Source of the DNA: Paenibacillus radicibacter
GTDB taxonomy: Bacteria; Bacillota; Bacilli; Paenibacillales; NBRC-103111
Reading direction: 5' to 3'
DNA: 64,000 nucleotides
NCBI RefSeq assembly: GCF_024721995.1
Contig: NZ_JANQBC010000008.1
Span: forward strand, 1 to 64,000
Position numbers and translations under genes: made by a program. The notes under the pieces are model-generated. The model searched no databases. It was given only the letters and a program-made list of their open reading frames with translations, and was not told where the DNA came from. Shown one piece after another: positions 1-7,590 of the stretch (positions are counted from its first letter, which is position 1; each line of letters begins with the position of its first letter).

Positions 1-219
1 TTAATTCTATAAAAACTATTACCAATTATCTAATATATACTTTTACTTACATTATAAAGAAAGGGAGTGTCCATACCATGAAAAAGAGAATACTTGTGCT
101 TTTATCTATGGGTTATGGGTACTCTACTGCAGTTTTCTTTTAGAAAAATAGTAATTGGTGGAGTCTGCCTAATTATTTAAGAAGATATGCAGAAAATTTA
201 TAACGAGTGAGGTAATATT
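1..219. other. Leader region before the RidA gene
   Basis: AT-rich DNA without a convincing gene. A 21-codon frame at 78-143 begins with a hydrophobic stretch (Met-Lys-Lys-Arg then Leu/Val-rich) and sits behind a GGGAG sequence. It looks like the first residues of a signal peptide cut short by a stop, and is too short to call. A GAGTGAGG ribosome site at about 205-212 serves the next gene. Confidence 0.4.
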
Positions 220-612
220 ATGAAAGAAATTATTAGAAAAAACCCTAAGCTAATGCCAAAACCAGTAGGTGACTACAGTCATATCACTAGAGTGCCTAAA
301 GGGGCAGCCTTAATAGTAACATCAGGTCAAGTAGGAACAGATATGAAAGGCAATGTTCCGAAGAGTTTAAACGATCAAATAACTAATACTTTTGCAAACA
401 TGAAAAAGGTTCTTGAATCAGAGGGGTTGTCTCAAAAAAATGTTATTAAGGTTAATATCTGGGCGACTGAAGAAATAGATTGGGATTATTTCGACCTTAA
501 ATGGAATAAGTTTTTTGATAATGAATTCCCATCAATGACAATTGCATATATAACAGCATTAGGATTGCCTGAATTAAAAATAGAAATTGAACTATGGTGT
601 GCTGAAACTTAA
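220..612 (+). CDS. RidA family (YjgF/YER057c/UK114) protein
   Basis: A 130-residue cytosolic protein of the usual length for this family. RidA members hydrolyse reactive enamine/imine intermediates released by PLP enzymes, or act in related deaminations. The N-terminal Tyr-Ser-His region, the central Val-Thr-Ser-Gly-Gln-Val-Gly strand (residues about 33-39) and the Ile-Glu-Ile-Glu C-terminal strand fit the fold. However, the arginine that usually binds the carboxylate near the C-terminus is not evident where the classical motif places it, so this may be a subfamily with another substrate. The ATG follows a GAGTGAGG site by about 7 bases. It stands alone, ends in a strong terminator and is the first gene of a patch of decayed genes. 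Confidence 0.85.
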   Translation: MKEIIRKNPKLMPKPVGDYSHITRVPKGAALIVTSGQVGTDMKGNVPKSLNDQITNTFANMKKVLESEGLSQKNVIKVNIWATEEIDWDYFDLKWNKFFDNEFPSMTIAYITALGLPELKIEIELWCAET

Positions 613-613
613 T

Positions 614-652
614 GACAAAAAAGGAACAGTGTTTTACTGTTCCTTTTTTGTC
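614..652 (+). terminator. Rho-independent terminator after the RidA gene
   Basis: A perfect 17-bp inverted repeat (614-630 with 636-652, loop of 5) built around GGAACAGT/ACTGTTCC and ending in TTTTTT. It lies directly behind the RidA stop codon and could work in both directions because the 5' arm is A-rich. Confidence 0.9.
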
Positions 653-674
653 ATATTCTGTTCTTGTTTCTACT

Positions 675-696
675 TGAGTTAACCTGCACCGTTAGT
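675..696 (-). repeat. Inverted copy of the GCTAACGGGCA-type repeat
   Basis: TGAGTTAACCTGCACCGTTAG matches the reverse complement of the repeat at 915-936 (TGAACTAACCTGCCCGTTAGC) with one inserted base and a few changes. An imperfect inverted repeat (TTCTTGTT at about 661 and AACAAGAA at about 698) surrounds it. It is one of five related copies, all within the first 4.2 kb. Confidence 0.55.
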
Positions 697-724
697 AGAA
701 CAAGAAACTTTAACTAACAGGATT

Positions 725-874
725 TCTTATCAATCTTTTTTATAAGTGTTCAGACTTTGAGAACTAGGTTATGTTCAACCAATTATAACTGAAAGAATTA
801 AAAGATTAGAACAAGAGTTAGAAACTCCTCTACTACATAGATATAACAAAGGTATTTCACTATTACCATCATAA
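725..874 (+). pseudogene. Remnant of a LysR-type regulator (N-terminal HTH only)
   Basis: Reading 761-874 gives Glu-Leu-Gly-Tyr-Val-Gln-Pro, then a segment ending Arg-Ile-Lys-Arg-Leu-Glu-Gln-Glu-Leu-Glu, then Pro-Leu-Leu-His-Arg. This is the recognition helix and following wing of a LysR-family winged helix-turn-helix. A TGA at 758-760 and a likely frameshift separate it from upstream sequence that may be the first helix. The frame stops at 872-874, just where LysR proteins continue with Thr-Pro-Ala-Gly. The whole effector-binding domain is gone and the GC-rich hairpin repeat begins within a few bases of the break. Confidence 0.65.
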
Positions 875-877
875 CCT

Positions 878-936
878 AGACACGGCTGCCGACATGGATC
901 GGCAGCCGTGTTACGCTAACGGGCAGGTTAGTTCAA
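878..936 (+). repeat. GC-rich hairpin joined to a GCTAACGGGCA repeat (copy 1)
   Basis: A perfect 13-bp stem ACACGGCTGCCGA (880-892) with TCGGCAGCCGTGT (899-911), loop of 6, runs into the repeat GCTAACGGGCAGGTTAGTTCAA (915-936). The same arrangement recurs at 3081-3140, differing in one loop base across the hairpin. It could act as a terminator, but no T-run follows. Its GC content contrasts with the surrounding AT-rich DNA. Confidence 0.85.
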
Positions 937-972
937 AAGTTCGCGAGTGCGGATATACTGGCAGATTTAACC

Positions 973-1452
973 GTGAAAGAAGCAATTACTGAGAATGAGA
1001 ATAAACAAACCATATGGTCAATCGTGAATCATCTTGTTTCCTGCAATGAAAACTGGCTTGAACGCTTTAAGGCTGGAGAAATTGTATTGAATAATGCAAT
1101 TAACAATGATGAAACATTTTCTTTGACTCCAGATCATTTGAACGATTTTGGCTGGAGGAATACATTAACAAGACTTGAGATTGTTTTTAGCGATTGGAGA
1201 ACTGTTTTAGAAGAAATGAAAAAAATCTTACAACAACTTCCAGAATATTTTAATGCTCCTTGGTGGGAAGTTGTTTCTAATTTGAGTATTCATAATGCAT
1301 ATCATATCGGACAAATCATGTTGCTAAAAAAACAAATTCGAGCTAATGAAGGTTCCTTCGAATACACCGTATCTATGCTGCGGGCTACGCCCCTTTGTTC
1401 GCTAGATGTCGTAAGTAGGGAAGTAATGGTATACAATATTTTAGATGACTAA
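973..1452 (+). CDS. DinB-like four-helix protein, probably 5'-truncated
   Basis: 159 residues from a GTG. His near residue 20 (in Val-Asn-His-Leu) and the His-Asn-Ala-Tyr-His-Ile-Gly-Gln motif near residues 107-114 fit the three-histidine metal site of DinB/YfiT proteins, which include thiol-dependent transferases and many proteins of unknown role. The first helix seems missing. The open frame continues upstream without a stop to 880, reading Ala-Asp-Leu-Thr-Val-Lys-Glu-Ala just before the GTG, which resembles the family's usual lead-in. That upstream sequence runs back through the repeat at 878-936. There is no good ribosome site at the GTG. The tail after the last helix is also longer than usual. 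Probably a broken or chimeric gene; expression is uncertain. Confidence 0.6.
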   Translation: MKEAITENENKQTIWSIVNHLVSCNENWLERFKAGEIVLNNAINNDETFSLTPDHLNDFGWRNTLTRLEIVFSDWRTVLEEMKKILQQLPEYFNAPWWEVVSNLSIHNAYHIGQIMLLKKQIRANEGSFEYTVSMLRATPLCSLDVVSREVMVYNILDD

Positions 1453-1469
1453 CAATTGGGAGGATTACA

Positions 1470-2966
1470 TTGAAGAAAATACGAAGTAAAACAGGTTCAT
1501 CAACAATATGTGTCATTCTGCTTATCGTGATCATTACTTCTATAGTTTGTTGGAATGAACTTGGAGCTTTGATAAGGATAGGAAATTATGATAATGCAGA
1601 TGATATGGTGAAAACCGTAATGTCCAAATCAGCCACTCCAGGAGTAGCAGTGGTATTATCAAAGCAGGGCAAGACAGAATATAAGAATTACGGATATGCA
1701 GATGTTAAGAATAAGAAAAGGGTTAGTGAAGAATCATTGTTTGAATTGGGATCGACTACCAAGGCATTTACGGCTTTGGCCATAGTTTTATTAGGAGATG
1801 AGGGTTACTTATCTTATTCAGATTCTATTTCAGATTATCTTCCGTCGTTTGAGCCAACTTTTAAGAGTGTGAAGAGTGATATTACTATTAATCAGTTGTT
1901 AGCTCATACAAGTGGAATCCCACCGTGGAGTATTCAGTTAATTCCTGAAGGTACTACGGAGGATATGCTTGAAAAAACTATACATAATATTTCAGACATT
2001 GCTTTAGATACGTATCCTGGGACAGCATATAATTATGCTACCGTTAATTATGATATTTTAGCGATGATTATTGAAAAAGTTACAGGTAAACGTTATCAGG
2101 ATTACATAACTGAAAATATACTGGTTCCTTTAGGAATGACTGACAGTTATTTTTCAACAGGTCAGGAGAAGGAATCTGATAAACTTACCAAAGGTTATCG
2201 TGTATTTTTTGGTAAGGACTTAGAATATAATGCCCCAAGATATTATGGAAATATTGCTGCAGGATATTTGGTAACTAATTTAAAGGATTTAGAACGCTGG
2301 GTTAATGCCCAAATGGGGATAGGCGATATACCTGATAATCTAATGAATGCTATACAACGATCTCATCAAGTCGAAGAACAAACCGCTGGATATGAAGATG
2401 AAAATCAATACTATTCATTCGGATGGAGTATTGATACTAAAAGTAGAGTTGTTAGCCATAGTGGCGCTAATCCTAATTATTCCTCACATGTTATTATTGA
2501 TTTAGAAAAGCAGCAGGCCATATTTGTGTTGGCTAATATGGATTCAAATGCTCCATTGCAAATTGCTAATAATATATATGAAAATATAAATGGAAATCCT
2601 ATGAAAAAATATAATTATGATGACGTTCATGTATTAACTGATTTGATATTTTCATTATTAGTCATCGTAGCAGTCGTTAACTTATGTCTTAAGGCAATTA
2701 AACTAGTTAGAGGAATAGAACTAAACATTAAAGATGAAAAGACAAGAGTCAGCAAGTTAATTGGAAGTCGTGTCAGACTTATCTTAAGTATTATATTTTT
2801 GGTATTGGTATTCATTTGGCCTTTTCTATTCAACTTTAATTATTATATGATAAGGGTGTGGATGTCGTATTCAGTATTTCTTTGGATGGGTCTTGCTGCT
2901 ATCAATTTCATTCTATCGATTACTATTAATATTAAAAAAATAGTATTAATTAGAAGAAGTTTATAA
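1470..2966 (+). CDS. Serine hydrolase, beta-lactamase class C/PBP-like, membrane anchored
   Basis: 498 residues from TTG behind a GGGAGG site. An N-terminal membrane helix (about 12-28) precedes an extracellular beta-lactamase-type domain. The nucleophile motif Ser-Thr-Thr-Lys is at 95-98, and His-Ser-Gly-Ala (about residue 330) takes the place of the Lys-Thr-Gly box. The second motif reads Tyr-Ala-Thr rather than Tyr-x-Asn. Three hydrophobic helices fill the last 110 residues. Members act as esterases, D-amino acid peptidases or cell-wall enzymes, and the family name does not imply antibiotic resistance. It lies between the two hairpin repeats and its substrate is unknown. Confidence 0.85.
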   Translation: MKKIRSKTGSSTICVILLIVIITSIVCWNELGALIRIGNYDNADDMVKTVMSKSATPGVAVVLSKQGKTEYKNYGYADVKNKKRVSEESLFELGSTTKAFTALAIVLLGDEGYLSYSDSISDYLPSFEPTFKSVKSDITINQLLAHTSGIPPWSIQLIPEGTTEDMLEKTIHNISDIALDTYPGTAYNYATVNYDILAMIIEKVTGKRYQDYITENILVPLGMTDSYFSTGQEKESDKLTKGYRVFFGKDLEYNAPRYYGNIAAGYLVTNLKDLERWVNAQMGIGDIPDNLMNAIQRSHQVEEQTAGYEDENQYYSFGWSIDTKSRVVSHSGANPNYSSHVIIDLEKQQAIFVLANMDSNAPLQIANNIYENINGNPMKKYNYDDVHVLTDLIFSLLVIVAVVNLCLKAIKLVRGIELNIKDEKTRVSKLIGSRVRLILSIIFLVLVFIWPFLFNFNYYMIRVWMSYSVFLWMGLAAINFILSITINIKKIVLIRRSL

Positions 2967-2972
2967 AAAAAT

Positions 2973-3038
2973 ATGGGGCGTTTTGACCTGGATGGTAATT
3001 TCATTGAAGTTTGGAGCAAACCAGAGGGTAAGGATTGA
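2973..3038 (+). pseudogene. C-terminal remnant of a VOC/glyoxalase-type protein
   Basis: 22 codons reading Asp-Leu-Asp-Gly-Asn-Phe-Ile-Glu-Val-Trp and ending Lys-Asp-stop. This is the closing strand of vicinal-oxygen-chelate proteins (usual form Asp-Pro-Asp-Gly-Asn-x-Ile-Glu-Leu-Trp, with the Glu as metal ligand). Nothing upstream belongs to it, since the serine hydrolase ends 7 bases before. It is a fossil of a deleted gene. Confidence 0.6.
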
Positions 3039-3047
3039 TAATATTAA

Positions 3048-3072
3048 ACTAGCGGGACACTATAGCTTAATA
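3048..3072 (+). repeat. GCTAACGGGCA-type repeat, divergent copy
   Basis: ACTAGCGGGACACTATAGCT followed by TAATA resembles the copies at 915-936 and especially 4126-4150 (GCTAACAGGACACGATAACT). It lies 10 bases behind the VOC remnant. Confidence 0.5.
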
Positions 3073-3080
3073 GATAACTA

Positions 3081-3140
3081 AGACACGGCTGCCGACACGG
3101 ATCGGCAGCCGTGTTACGCTAATTGGCAGTTATGCGTAAC
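3081..3140 (+). repeat. GC-rich hairpin joined to a GCTAA repeat (copy 2)
   Basis: The 13-bp arms ACACGGCTGCCGA (3083-3095) and TCGGCAGCCGTGT (3102-3114) are identical to those of copy 1 and are again followed by GTTACGCTAA. With copy 1 it forms a direct repeat enclosing about 2.1 kb with the DinB-like gene, the serine hydrolase and the VOC remnant. Confidence 0.85.
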
Positions 3141-3194
3141 TTCCAGGGAATGTAAACATCTAAATAACGTAAGGAACGAAGAGGCAAACAATTC

Positions 3195-4108
3195 ATGGGA
3201 GGAACGAATGTATGGGATGCGGAGTGGGAGGTTAACGAAGAGCAGGCGCGGACGCTGATCGGCAGACAATTCCCTCAGCTGTCATCGAAGCAAGTGAAGC
3301 GATTAGACTGGGGCTGGGACAATACGGTTTTTCTCATCGGTGGCGAGTACGTGTTCCGGTTTCCAAGAAGAACGATTGCAGTTGGCTCGATTCGTATGGA
3401 AGGGAAGCTGCTGCCGAAGCTGGAGGCATATATGACCATCCCCTATCCGAAACCGTTGTTTTATGGCGAAGCAAGTGACGAATACCCGGCACCATTTCTT
3501 GGCTATGCCTACGTGCCAGGAGATTTCCCAATCGGTTTGACGGAAGAACGCCGGGCTTTATCGGCAGAGACGCTGGCGAAATTTTTGCGGAGATTGCATG
3601 AGTTTCCAGTGCAGGTGGCGCTGAAGTGCGGAGTTCAACAAGATCATCGAAACTTGACGGACATAGCATCGCGCAAAGTGAAATTGGAGGGCTTTCTATC
3701 AAAGGTGGTTGAACACTAGTCGCCGGAGGAGTCCGGTGTGATCGAAGCGTATATTAGCAGGCTGCAAAAGGACCGTGTCGAGGCGGTGAATGCACTACTA
3801 CATGGCGATCTTCATTTCAAAAATATGCTTTGAATGAGAACGGGATCGTTTCCGGCATCATTGATTGGGGCGATCTGAGCGTAGGCCATCCGGCTTGCGA
3901 TTTGAGCGTTGCTTATAGCTTTTTACCACCTTACGCTCGCGGCGTGTTTTTCGAAACGTACGGAGGAGCGGACGAGGAAACGAAGCTGCTGGCGCGGCTG
4001 ATCGCGGTATACATCCCCATAATAATCTTAATGCAAGCGGTCGATGACGGGAATGAAGCGATTGCGGCAGAGGCGAAATCCAACATCATGCGGGCACTGT
4101 CGGATTAG
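3195..4108 (+). pseudogene. Aminoglycoside phosphotransferase (APH)-family kinase, broken
   Basis: Two disabled pieces make one APH-fold kinase. Residues 1-174 carry the N-lobe (Trp-Gly-Trp-Asp-Asn, then Val-Phe-Arg-Phe-Pro-Arg). A TAG at 3717-3719 interrupts the frame, which then runs on to the catalytic His-Gly-Asp-Leu-His-Phe-Lys-Asn motif at about 3800-3823. A one-base frameshift at about 3828-3832 shifts to the frame holding Ile-Ile-Asp-Trp-Gly-Asp, the Mg-binding motif. With two independent lesions it cannot give a full kinase. The DNA is visibly more GC-rich than its neighbours, which suggests transfer from a higher-GC relative. The family phosphorylates aminoglycosides, macrolides or small metabolites; the target cannot be told. 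Confidence 0.85.
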
Positions 4109-4125
4109 GCTCATTATTTCGTTGC

Positions 4126-4150
4126 GCTAACAGGACACGATAACTCAATT
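4126..4150 (+). repeat. GCTAACGGGCA-type repeat, 3' copy
   Basis: GCTAACAGGACACGATAACT followed by CAATT lies between the broken kinase and its terminator, the same position behind a gene as the other copies. It is the last recognisable copy in the window. Confidence 0.6.
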
Positions 4151-4180
4151 AACCGCCTTTTCACAAAGGCGGTTTCCTTT
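4151..4180 (+). terminator. Terminator after the broken kinase
   Basis: Perfect 10-bp stem AACCGCCTTT (4151-4160) with AAAGGCGGTT (4165-4174), followed by TCCTTTT. Confidence 0.8.
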
Positions 4181-4219
4181 TGGTCACACATCAACATTAG
4201 AATTTAACATAGCCATATA

Positions 4220-4263
4220 GAAAGAAAAGCAGTGGAATCCTTCCGTTCGGATTCCACTGCTTT
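4220..4263 (-). terminator. Terminator after nanE
   Basis: 15-bp perfect stem AAAGCAGTGGAATCC (4226-4240) with GGATTCCACTGCTTT (4249-4263). Read on the minus strand it is followed by a TTCTTTCTAT tract, ending the PTS-nanE operon. Confidence 0.85.
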
Positions 4264-4292
4264 CTCACCCTATCCAATTGTTTATTTATCTC

Positions 4293-4940
4293 TTATTTCA
4301 CTACGCCATTAACCGCATCCGCGAACCATTTGGTAATGATCTGCGGCCTTGTAATCGCACTGCCGACTACGACGCTATATGCGCCCATCTCAAGTGCACG
4401 AGCAGCTTGTTCCGGTGTATTGAAGTTACCTTCTGCAATGACAGGCTTCTTACACTTCGCAATTAACTCTTCAAGCACATCGAATTTCTCAATACCTTGA
4501 GATTGCGGTGTGTAGTTAATAAGAGTTGTTCCAATATAGTGGAAGCCAAGACGGTCAGCACGCAGTCCCTCTTCTGCGGTTGAAATGTCAGCCATGAATT
4601 TTTGATTCGGATATTTTACGAACAAGGATTGCAAGAATTCGTCCTCTTGATCCATTGTCGCTTGTACCGCGATAATTTCAACGCCAGCTGCGGCTAACGC
4701 ATCGACTTCCGTCATTGTTGCTGTAATGAAAGATTGTTTATCAGGATACTCTTGCTTGATAATCCCGATAATCGGCAAGTTTACATTCTTCTTAATTTCT
4801 TCAATGTCTGCAACACTATTGGCGCGGATACCTACCGCACCGCCTTCTACAGCTGCAATTGCCATGCGTCCCATAATAAAGGGGCTATGAAGCGGCTCTT
4901 CCGGAAGGGCTTGGCAAGATACAATTAGTCCTCTATTCAC
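4293..4940 (-). CDS. nanE: N-acetylmannosamine-6-phosphate 2-epimerase NanE
   Basis: 215 residues, a TIM-barrel enzyme converting ManNAc-6-P to GlcNAc-6-P in the cytosol on the sialic acid/amino-sugar route. The catalytic lysine lies in Gly-Ile-Ile-Lys-Gln-Glu-Tyr (about residue 62), and Ala-Glu-Gly-Asn (about 170) supplies the catalytic glutamate. Length is normal. Translation starts at a GTG 9-10 bases behind a strong GGAGG. It follows the PTS gene by 25 bases and is clearly cotranscribed with it. Sialate lyase and ManNAc kinase are absent nearby, so the substrate probably enters already phosphorylated through the PTS protein. Confidence 0.93.
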   Translation of the reverse strand: MNRGLIVSCQALPEEPLHSPFIMGRMAIAAVEGGAVGIRANSVADIEEIKKNVNLPIIGIIKQEYPDKQSFITATMTEVDALAAAGVEIIAVQATMDQEDEFLQSLFVKYPNQKFMADISTAEEGLRADRLGFHYIGTTLINYTPQSQGIEKFDVLEELIAKCKKPVIAEGNFNTPEQAARALEMGAYSVVVGSAITRPQIITKWFADAVNGVVK

Positions 4941-4965
4941 AGTATGTTCCTCCTTGATGCTTGTT

Positions 4966-6459
4966 TTACTCTTCTCCGATTGCCTCGTTAATCTTCTGTT
5001 TGATTAAGTCAGCTTTAGCGCCAAAGATCGCTTGGATACCACCACCAGATACTTCAAGTACCGCTGTTGCACCGAGTTCTTTGATTCTGTCTTTATCTAC
5101 TTTAGATACATCTTTAACTGCAACACGTAGGCGTGTAATACATGCGTCAACGTCTTCTAAGTTTTCTTTACCACCAAGTGCAACAAGAACTTTCATTGCT
5201 GTGTCATAAATGCTGTCTTTCGTCTGAACTGCAACTTCTTCTCCATCGCTTTCACGACCCGGCGTTCCAACGTTGAACTTTTTGATCAAGAAGCGGAATA
5301 AGAAGTAGTAAATAACAGCCCAGATTAGACCTAAGATAATGACATAAATCCAGTTTGTCTTGTCGTTGCCTTGCAACACACCGAACAACATGAAGTCGAT
5401 CGCACCACCAGAGAACGTGTTACCAATGCGGATGGATAACATATCTGCAAGCATGAAGGATAGACCATCTAGGAATGCGTGAACCACATACAACCAAGGA
5501 GCGACGAACAAGAACATGAACTCGATCGGCTCTGTAATACCTGTTAAGAAAGAAGTAAGCGCACCACTTAAGAACAAACCGAATACTAACTTACGACGAT
5601 TTGCCGGCACACAGTGGTACATTGCAAGACACGCCGCTGGAAGACCGAACATCATCGTTGCAAAACGACCTGCGAAGAAGCGAGTTCCTTCAGAGAACAA
5701 TCCAACATGGTTCGGATCTGCAAGCTCTGCGAAGAAAATCTTCTGTGCACCAACAACTTGCTGACCTGCAACTGTTGCTACACCGCCAAGTTCTGTGAAC
5801 CAGAACATCGGATAAATCATGTGGTGAAGACCAACAGCACCAGTTAGACGAAGCAAGAATCCATAGAAGAATGTTCCAATATAACCCATGCTAGCGATTG
5901 CAGTTCCTGCTGAAACGAGCCAGCCTTGGAATGTTGGCCAGATCAAGAAGAAGATCGCACCAACGAAGATTGCTGTAAATGATGAAATAATTGGAATGAA
6001 ACGTGAACCCCCGAAGAAGCCGAGGAATGATGGCAATTGAATGCCTCTGTAACGATTATTTAAGTAAGTCACCAAGCAGCCGATTACGATCGCACCGACA
6101 ACACCTGTATCGATCGATTTTACATCGGGACTAAAGATTGTGATCATCGAACCGATGGATGCGTTCATTACCAAGAAAGCAACAGCCGCTGCAAGTGCAG
6201 CAGTACCTTTATCTTTCTTCGCAAGACCGACAGCTAAACCAATACACATGATGAGTGCTAAGTTAGCAAAGACGACATTACCTGCAGCGGACATAATTTG
6301 GAATATAGCTTGTAAGAATGGTGTATTCAGAACTGGGTAAGCTGCAACCGTATTCGCATTCGATAATGCACCACCAATTCCGAGAAGCAAACCAGCAGCA
6401 GGCAGGATTGCAATCGGTAACATAAATGCCTTGCCCAGCTTTTGCAATTGTTTAAACAT
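4966..6459 (-). CDS. PTS transporter EIICB, glucose/GlcNAc superfamily
   Basis: 497 residues. The EIIC membrane domain (about 1-395, some ten helices) contains the family signature Gly-Ile-Thr-Glu-Pro-Ile-Glu-Phe near residue 300. A linker leads to an EIIB domain (about 420-497) with the phosphorylated cysteine in Asp-Ala-Cys-Ile-Thr-Arg-Leu-Arg. There is no EIIA domain, so a general EIIA must donate phosphate. The ATG has AAGGAGG nine bases upstream. The neighbouring nanE makes N-acetylmannosamine the most likely substrate, an inference from context; the protein alone fits GlcNAc, glucose or MurNAc-type transporters equally well. Confidence 0.85.
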   Translation of the reverse strand: MFKQLQKLGKAFMLPIAILPAAGLLLGIGGALSNANTVAAYPVLNTPFLQAIFQIMSAAGNVVFANLALIMCIGLAVGLAKKDKGTAALAAAVAFLVMNASIGSMITIFSPDVKSIDTGVVGAIVIGCLVTYLNNRYRGIQLPSFLGFFGGSRFIPIISSFTAIFVGAIFFLIWPTFQGWLVSAGTAIASMGYIGTFFYGFLLRLTGAVGLHHMIYPMFWFTELGGVATVAGQQVVGAQKIFFAELADPNHVGLFSEGTRFFAGRFATMMFGLPAACLAMYHCVPANRRKLVFGLFLSGALTSFLTGITEPIEFMFLFVAPWLYVVHAFLDGLSFMLADMLSIRIGNTFSGGAIDFMLFGVLQGNDKTNWIYVIILGLIWAVIYYFLFRFLIKKFNVGTPGRESDGEEVAVQTKDSIYDTAMKVLVALGGKENLEDVDACITRLRVAVKDVSKVDKDRIKELGATAVLEVSGGGIQAIFGAKADLIKQKINEAIGEE

Positions 6460-6508
6460 GAGAATTTTCCTCCTTGTAAATCATGTACTTCCCTTTGATA
6501 CGCTCATT

Positions 6509-6537
6509 GTATAGCATAAAATAATTATAGTAAATAC
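6509..6537 (-). promoter_or_regulatory. Candidate promoter of the PTS-nanE operon
   Basis: On the minus strand TGCTATACA gives an extended -10 (TATACA at 6509-6514). The -35 is weak (GTATTT with 17-bp spacing). It lies about 50 bases upstream of the PTS start. Confidence 0.4.
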
Positions 6538-6571
6538 CTTTTCTCTAAAATAATTTTAAATATTTAATGGT

Positions 6572-6586
6572 ATCAACCGCTTTCAT
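6572..6586 (-). promoter_or_regulatory. Probable cre (CcpA) site upstream of the PTS gene
   Basis: ATGAAAGCGGTTGAT on the minus strand matches the cre consensus WTGNAANCGNWNNCW at all but one position. It lies upstream of the candidate promoter, so it could activate or repress. Confidence 0.5.
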
Positions 6587-6604
6587 AACGTTATTTTTCC
6601 ATAA

Positions 6605-6675
6605 AAACACAAAAAAATACCAGTAAGCGCTTTACAAAACGTACATTTAGTACGCTTTCTAAGTCTTACTGGTAT
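6605..6675 (-). terminator. Terminator after the RpiR regulator gene
   Basis: An 11-bp perfect outer stem ATACCAGTAAG (6617-6627) with CTTACTGGTAT (6665-6675) encloses an inner stem CGTAC/GTACG. On the minus strand TTTTTTGTGTTTTTA follows. It separates rpiR transcription from the PTS operon. The stem includes GTAAGCGCTTTAC, which is also cre-like. Confidence 0.8.
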
Positions 6676-6691
6676 GAAAATAATTGGGTAA

Positions 6692-7504
6692 CTATTCCTT
6701 CTTATTATGTTCCAAAATGGTATGAATTGTCATTTGCATGCGGCGATTCAGGTCTTCATTCGAGAGCAAGATCATACATAGCATGTCGAACGCATACATC
6801 ACCGAAAACTGACTGTTCACGAATCTTTCTTTATCAATGAAAAGTGTATTCGACACTAGAATATACGAATCTACTTGCTGGGCAAGTGTACTTTCTGAGA
6901 AGCTCGTAAAGCAGATCACCTTGGCATTGTTGTTCTTCGCAATGCGCGTCGCATCTACGATTACAGGTGTTTCGCCGGAAGTCGAGATCGCAATGACCAA
7001 GTCATTCTCGTTAACAAGTGAGCTGTTAATAAGCATAAGATGGGAGTCCGTAATACTCTGCACGTTAAAGCCCATCCGCAGTAAGCGCAGCATCATTTCA
7101 TTAGCTGTAAGCCCTGAACTTCCAATTCCGTATATGAAAATTCGCGATGCTTTCGTGATTTGTCCAGCCATCCGATGCAAAAATTTAATATCCATCAACT
7201 GATTCGAACGCTCAATCACCGCTTGATAGAAGTTATATACTTGCGCCAGAATATCATCCTCTGTCGCTGGAGTCGTTGCATGACTAAGTCCACCTAACTG
7301 CACTTTCAGATCCGCAAAATTGTTGCAGCCGATCTTCTTGCAAAAGTGTGTGATCGTCCCGTTCGATACACCTACATGGCTTGCCAGGACAGATATATTC
7401 ATGTTCTTAATTTCTTTACCCGCTTGAAGAATGTAATTGGCTATCAACTGTTCTTTCTTCGAGAACTTCGGATATAACTGCTGAATAACCATAAGAATAT
7501 CCAC
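6692..7504 (-). CDS. MurR/RpiR family transcriptional regulator
   Basis: 270 residues: an N-terminal helix-turn-helix (about 1-75, Val-Gly-Val-Ser-Asn-Gly-Thr-Ile-Thr-His) followed by a sugar-phosphate-binding SIS domain (about 115-245, Gly-Ile-Gly-Ser-Ser-Gly and Ile-Ser-Thr-Ser-Gly-Glu-Thr). Such proteins sense phosphosugars. Lying just upstream of the PTS-nanE genes in the same direction, it is their likely regulator, responding perhaps to ManNAc-6-P or GlcNAc-6-P. The start is probably the GTG at 7504, but the ribosome site is weak and the ATG four codons later is possible. Confidence 0.9.
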   Translation of the reverse strand: MDILMVIQQLYPKFSKKEQLIANYILQAGKEIKNMNISVLASHVGVSNGTITHFCKKIGCNNFADLKVQLGGLSHATTPATEDDILAQVYNFYQAVIERSNQLMDIKFLHRMAGQITKASRIFIYGIGSSGLTANEMMLRLLRMGFNVQSITDSHLMLINSSLVNENDLVIAISTSGETPVIVDATRIAKNNNAKVICFTSFSESTLAQQVDSYILVSNTLFIDKERFVNSQFSVMYAFDMLCMILLSNEDLNRRMQMTIHTILEHNKKE

Positions 7505-7590
7505 TAGAATTCATCACCACCATCCAAGAATTGTAGCAAAAAGCAGGGCTCGATTCAACTTTTCTAACGCGAGCGGATAGTTCGTGTCGC

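Noticed and set aside
3334-3702. Antisense frame inside the broken kinase
   Set aside because: Produced by the GC-rich composition of the sense gene; no start signal or recognised family.
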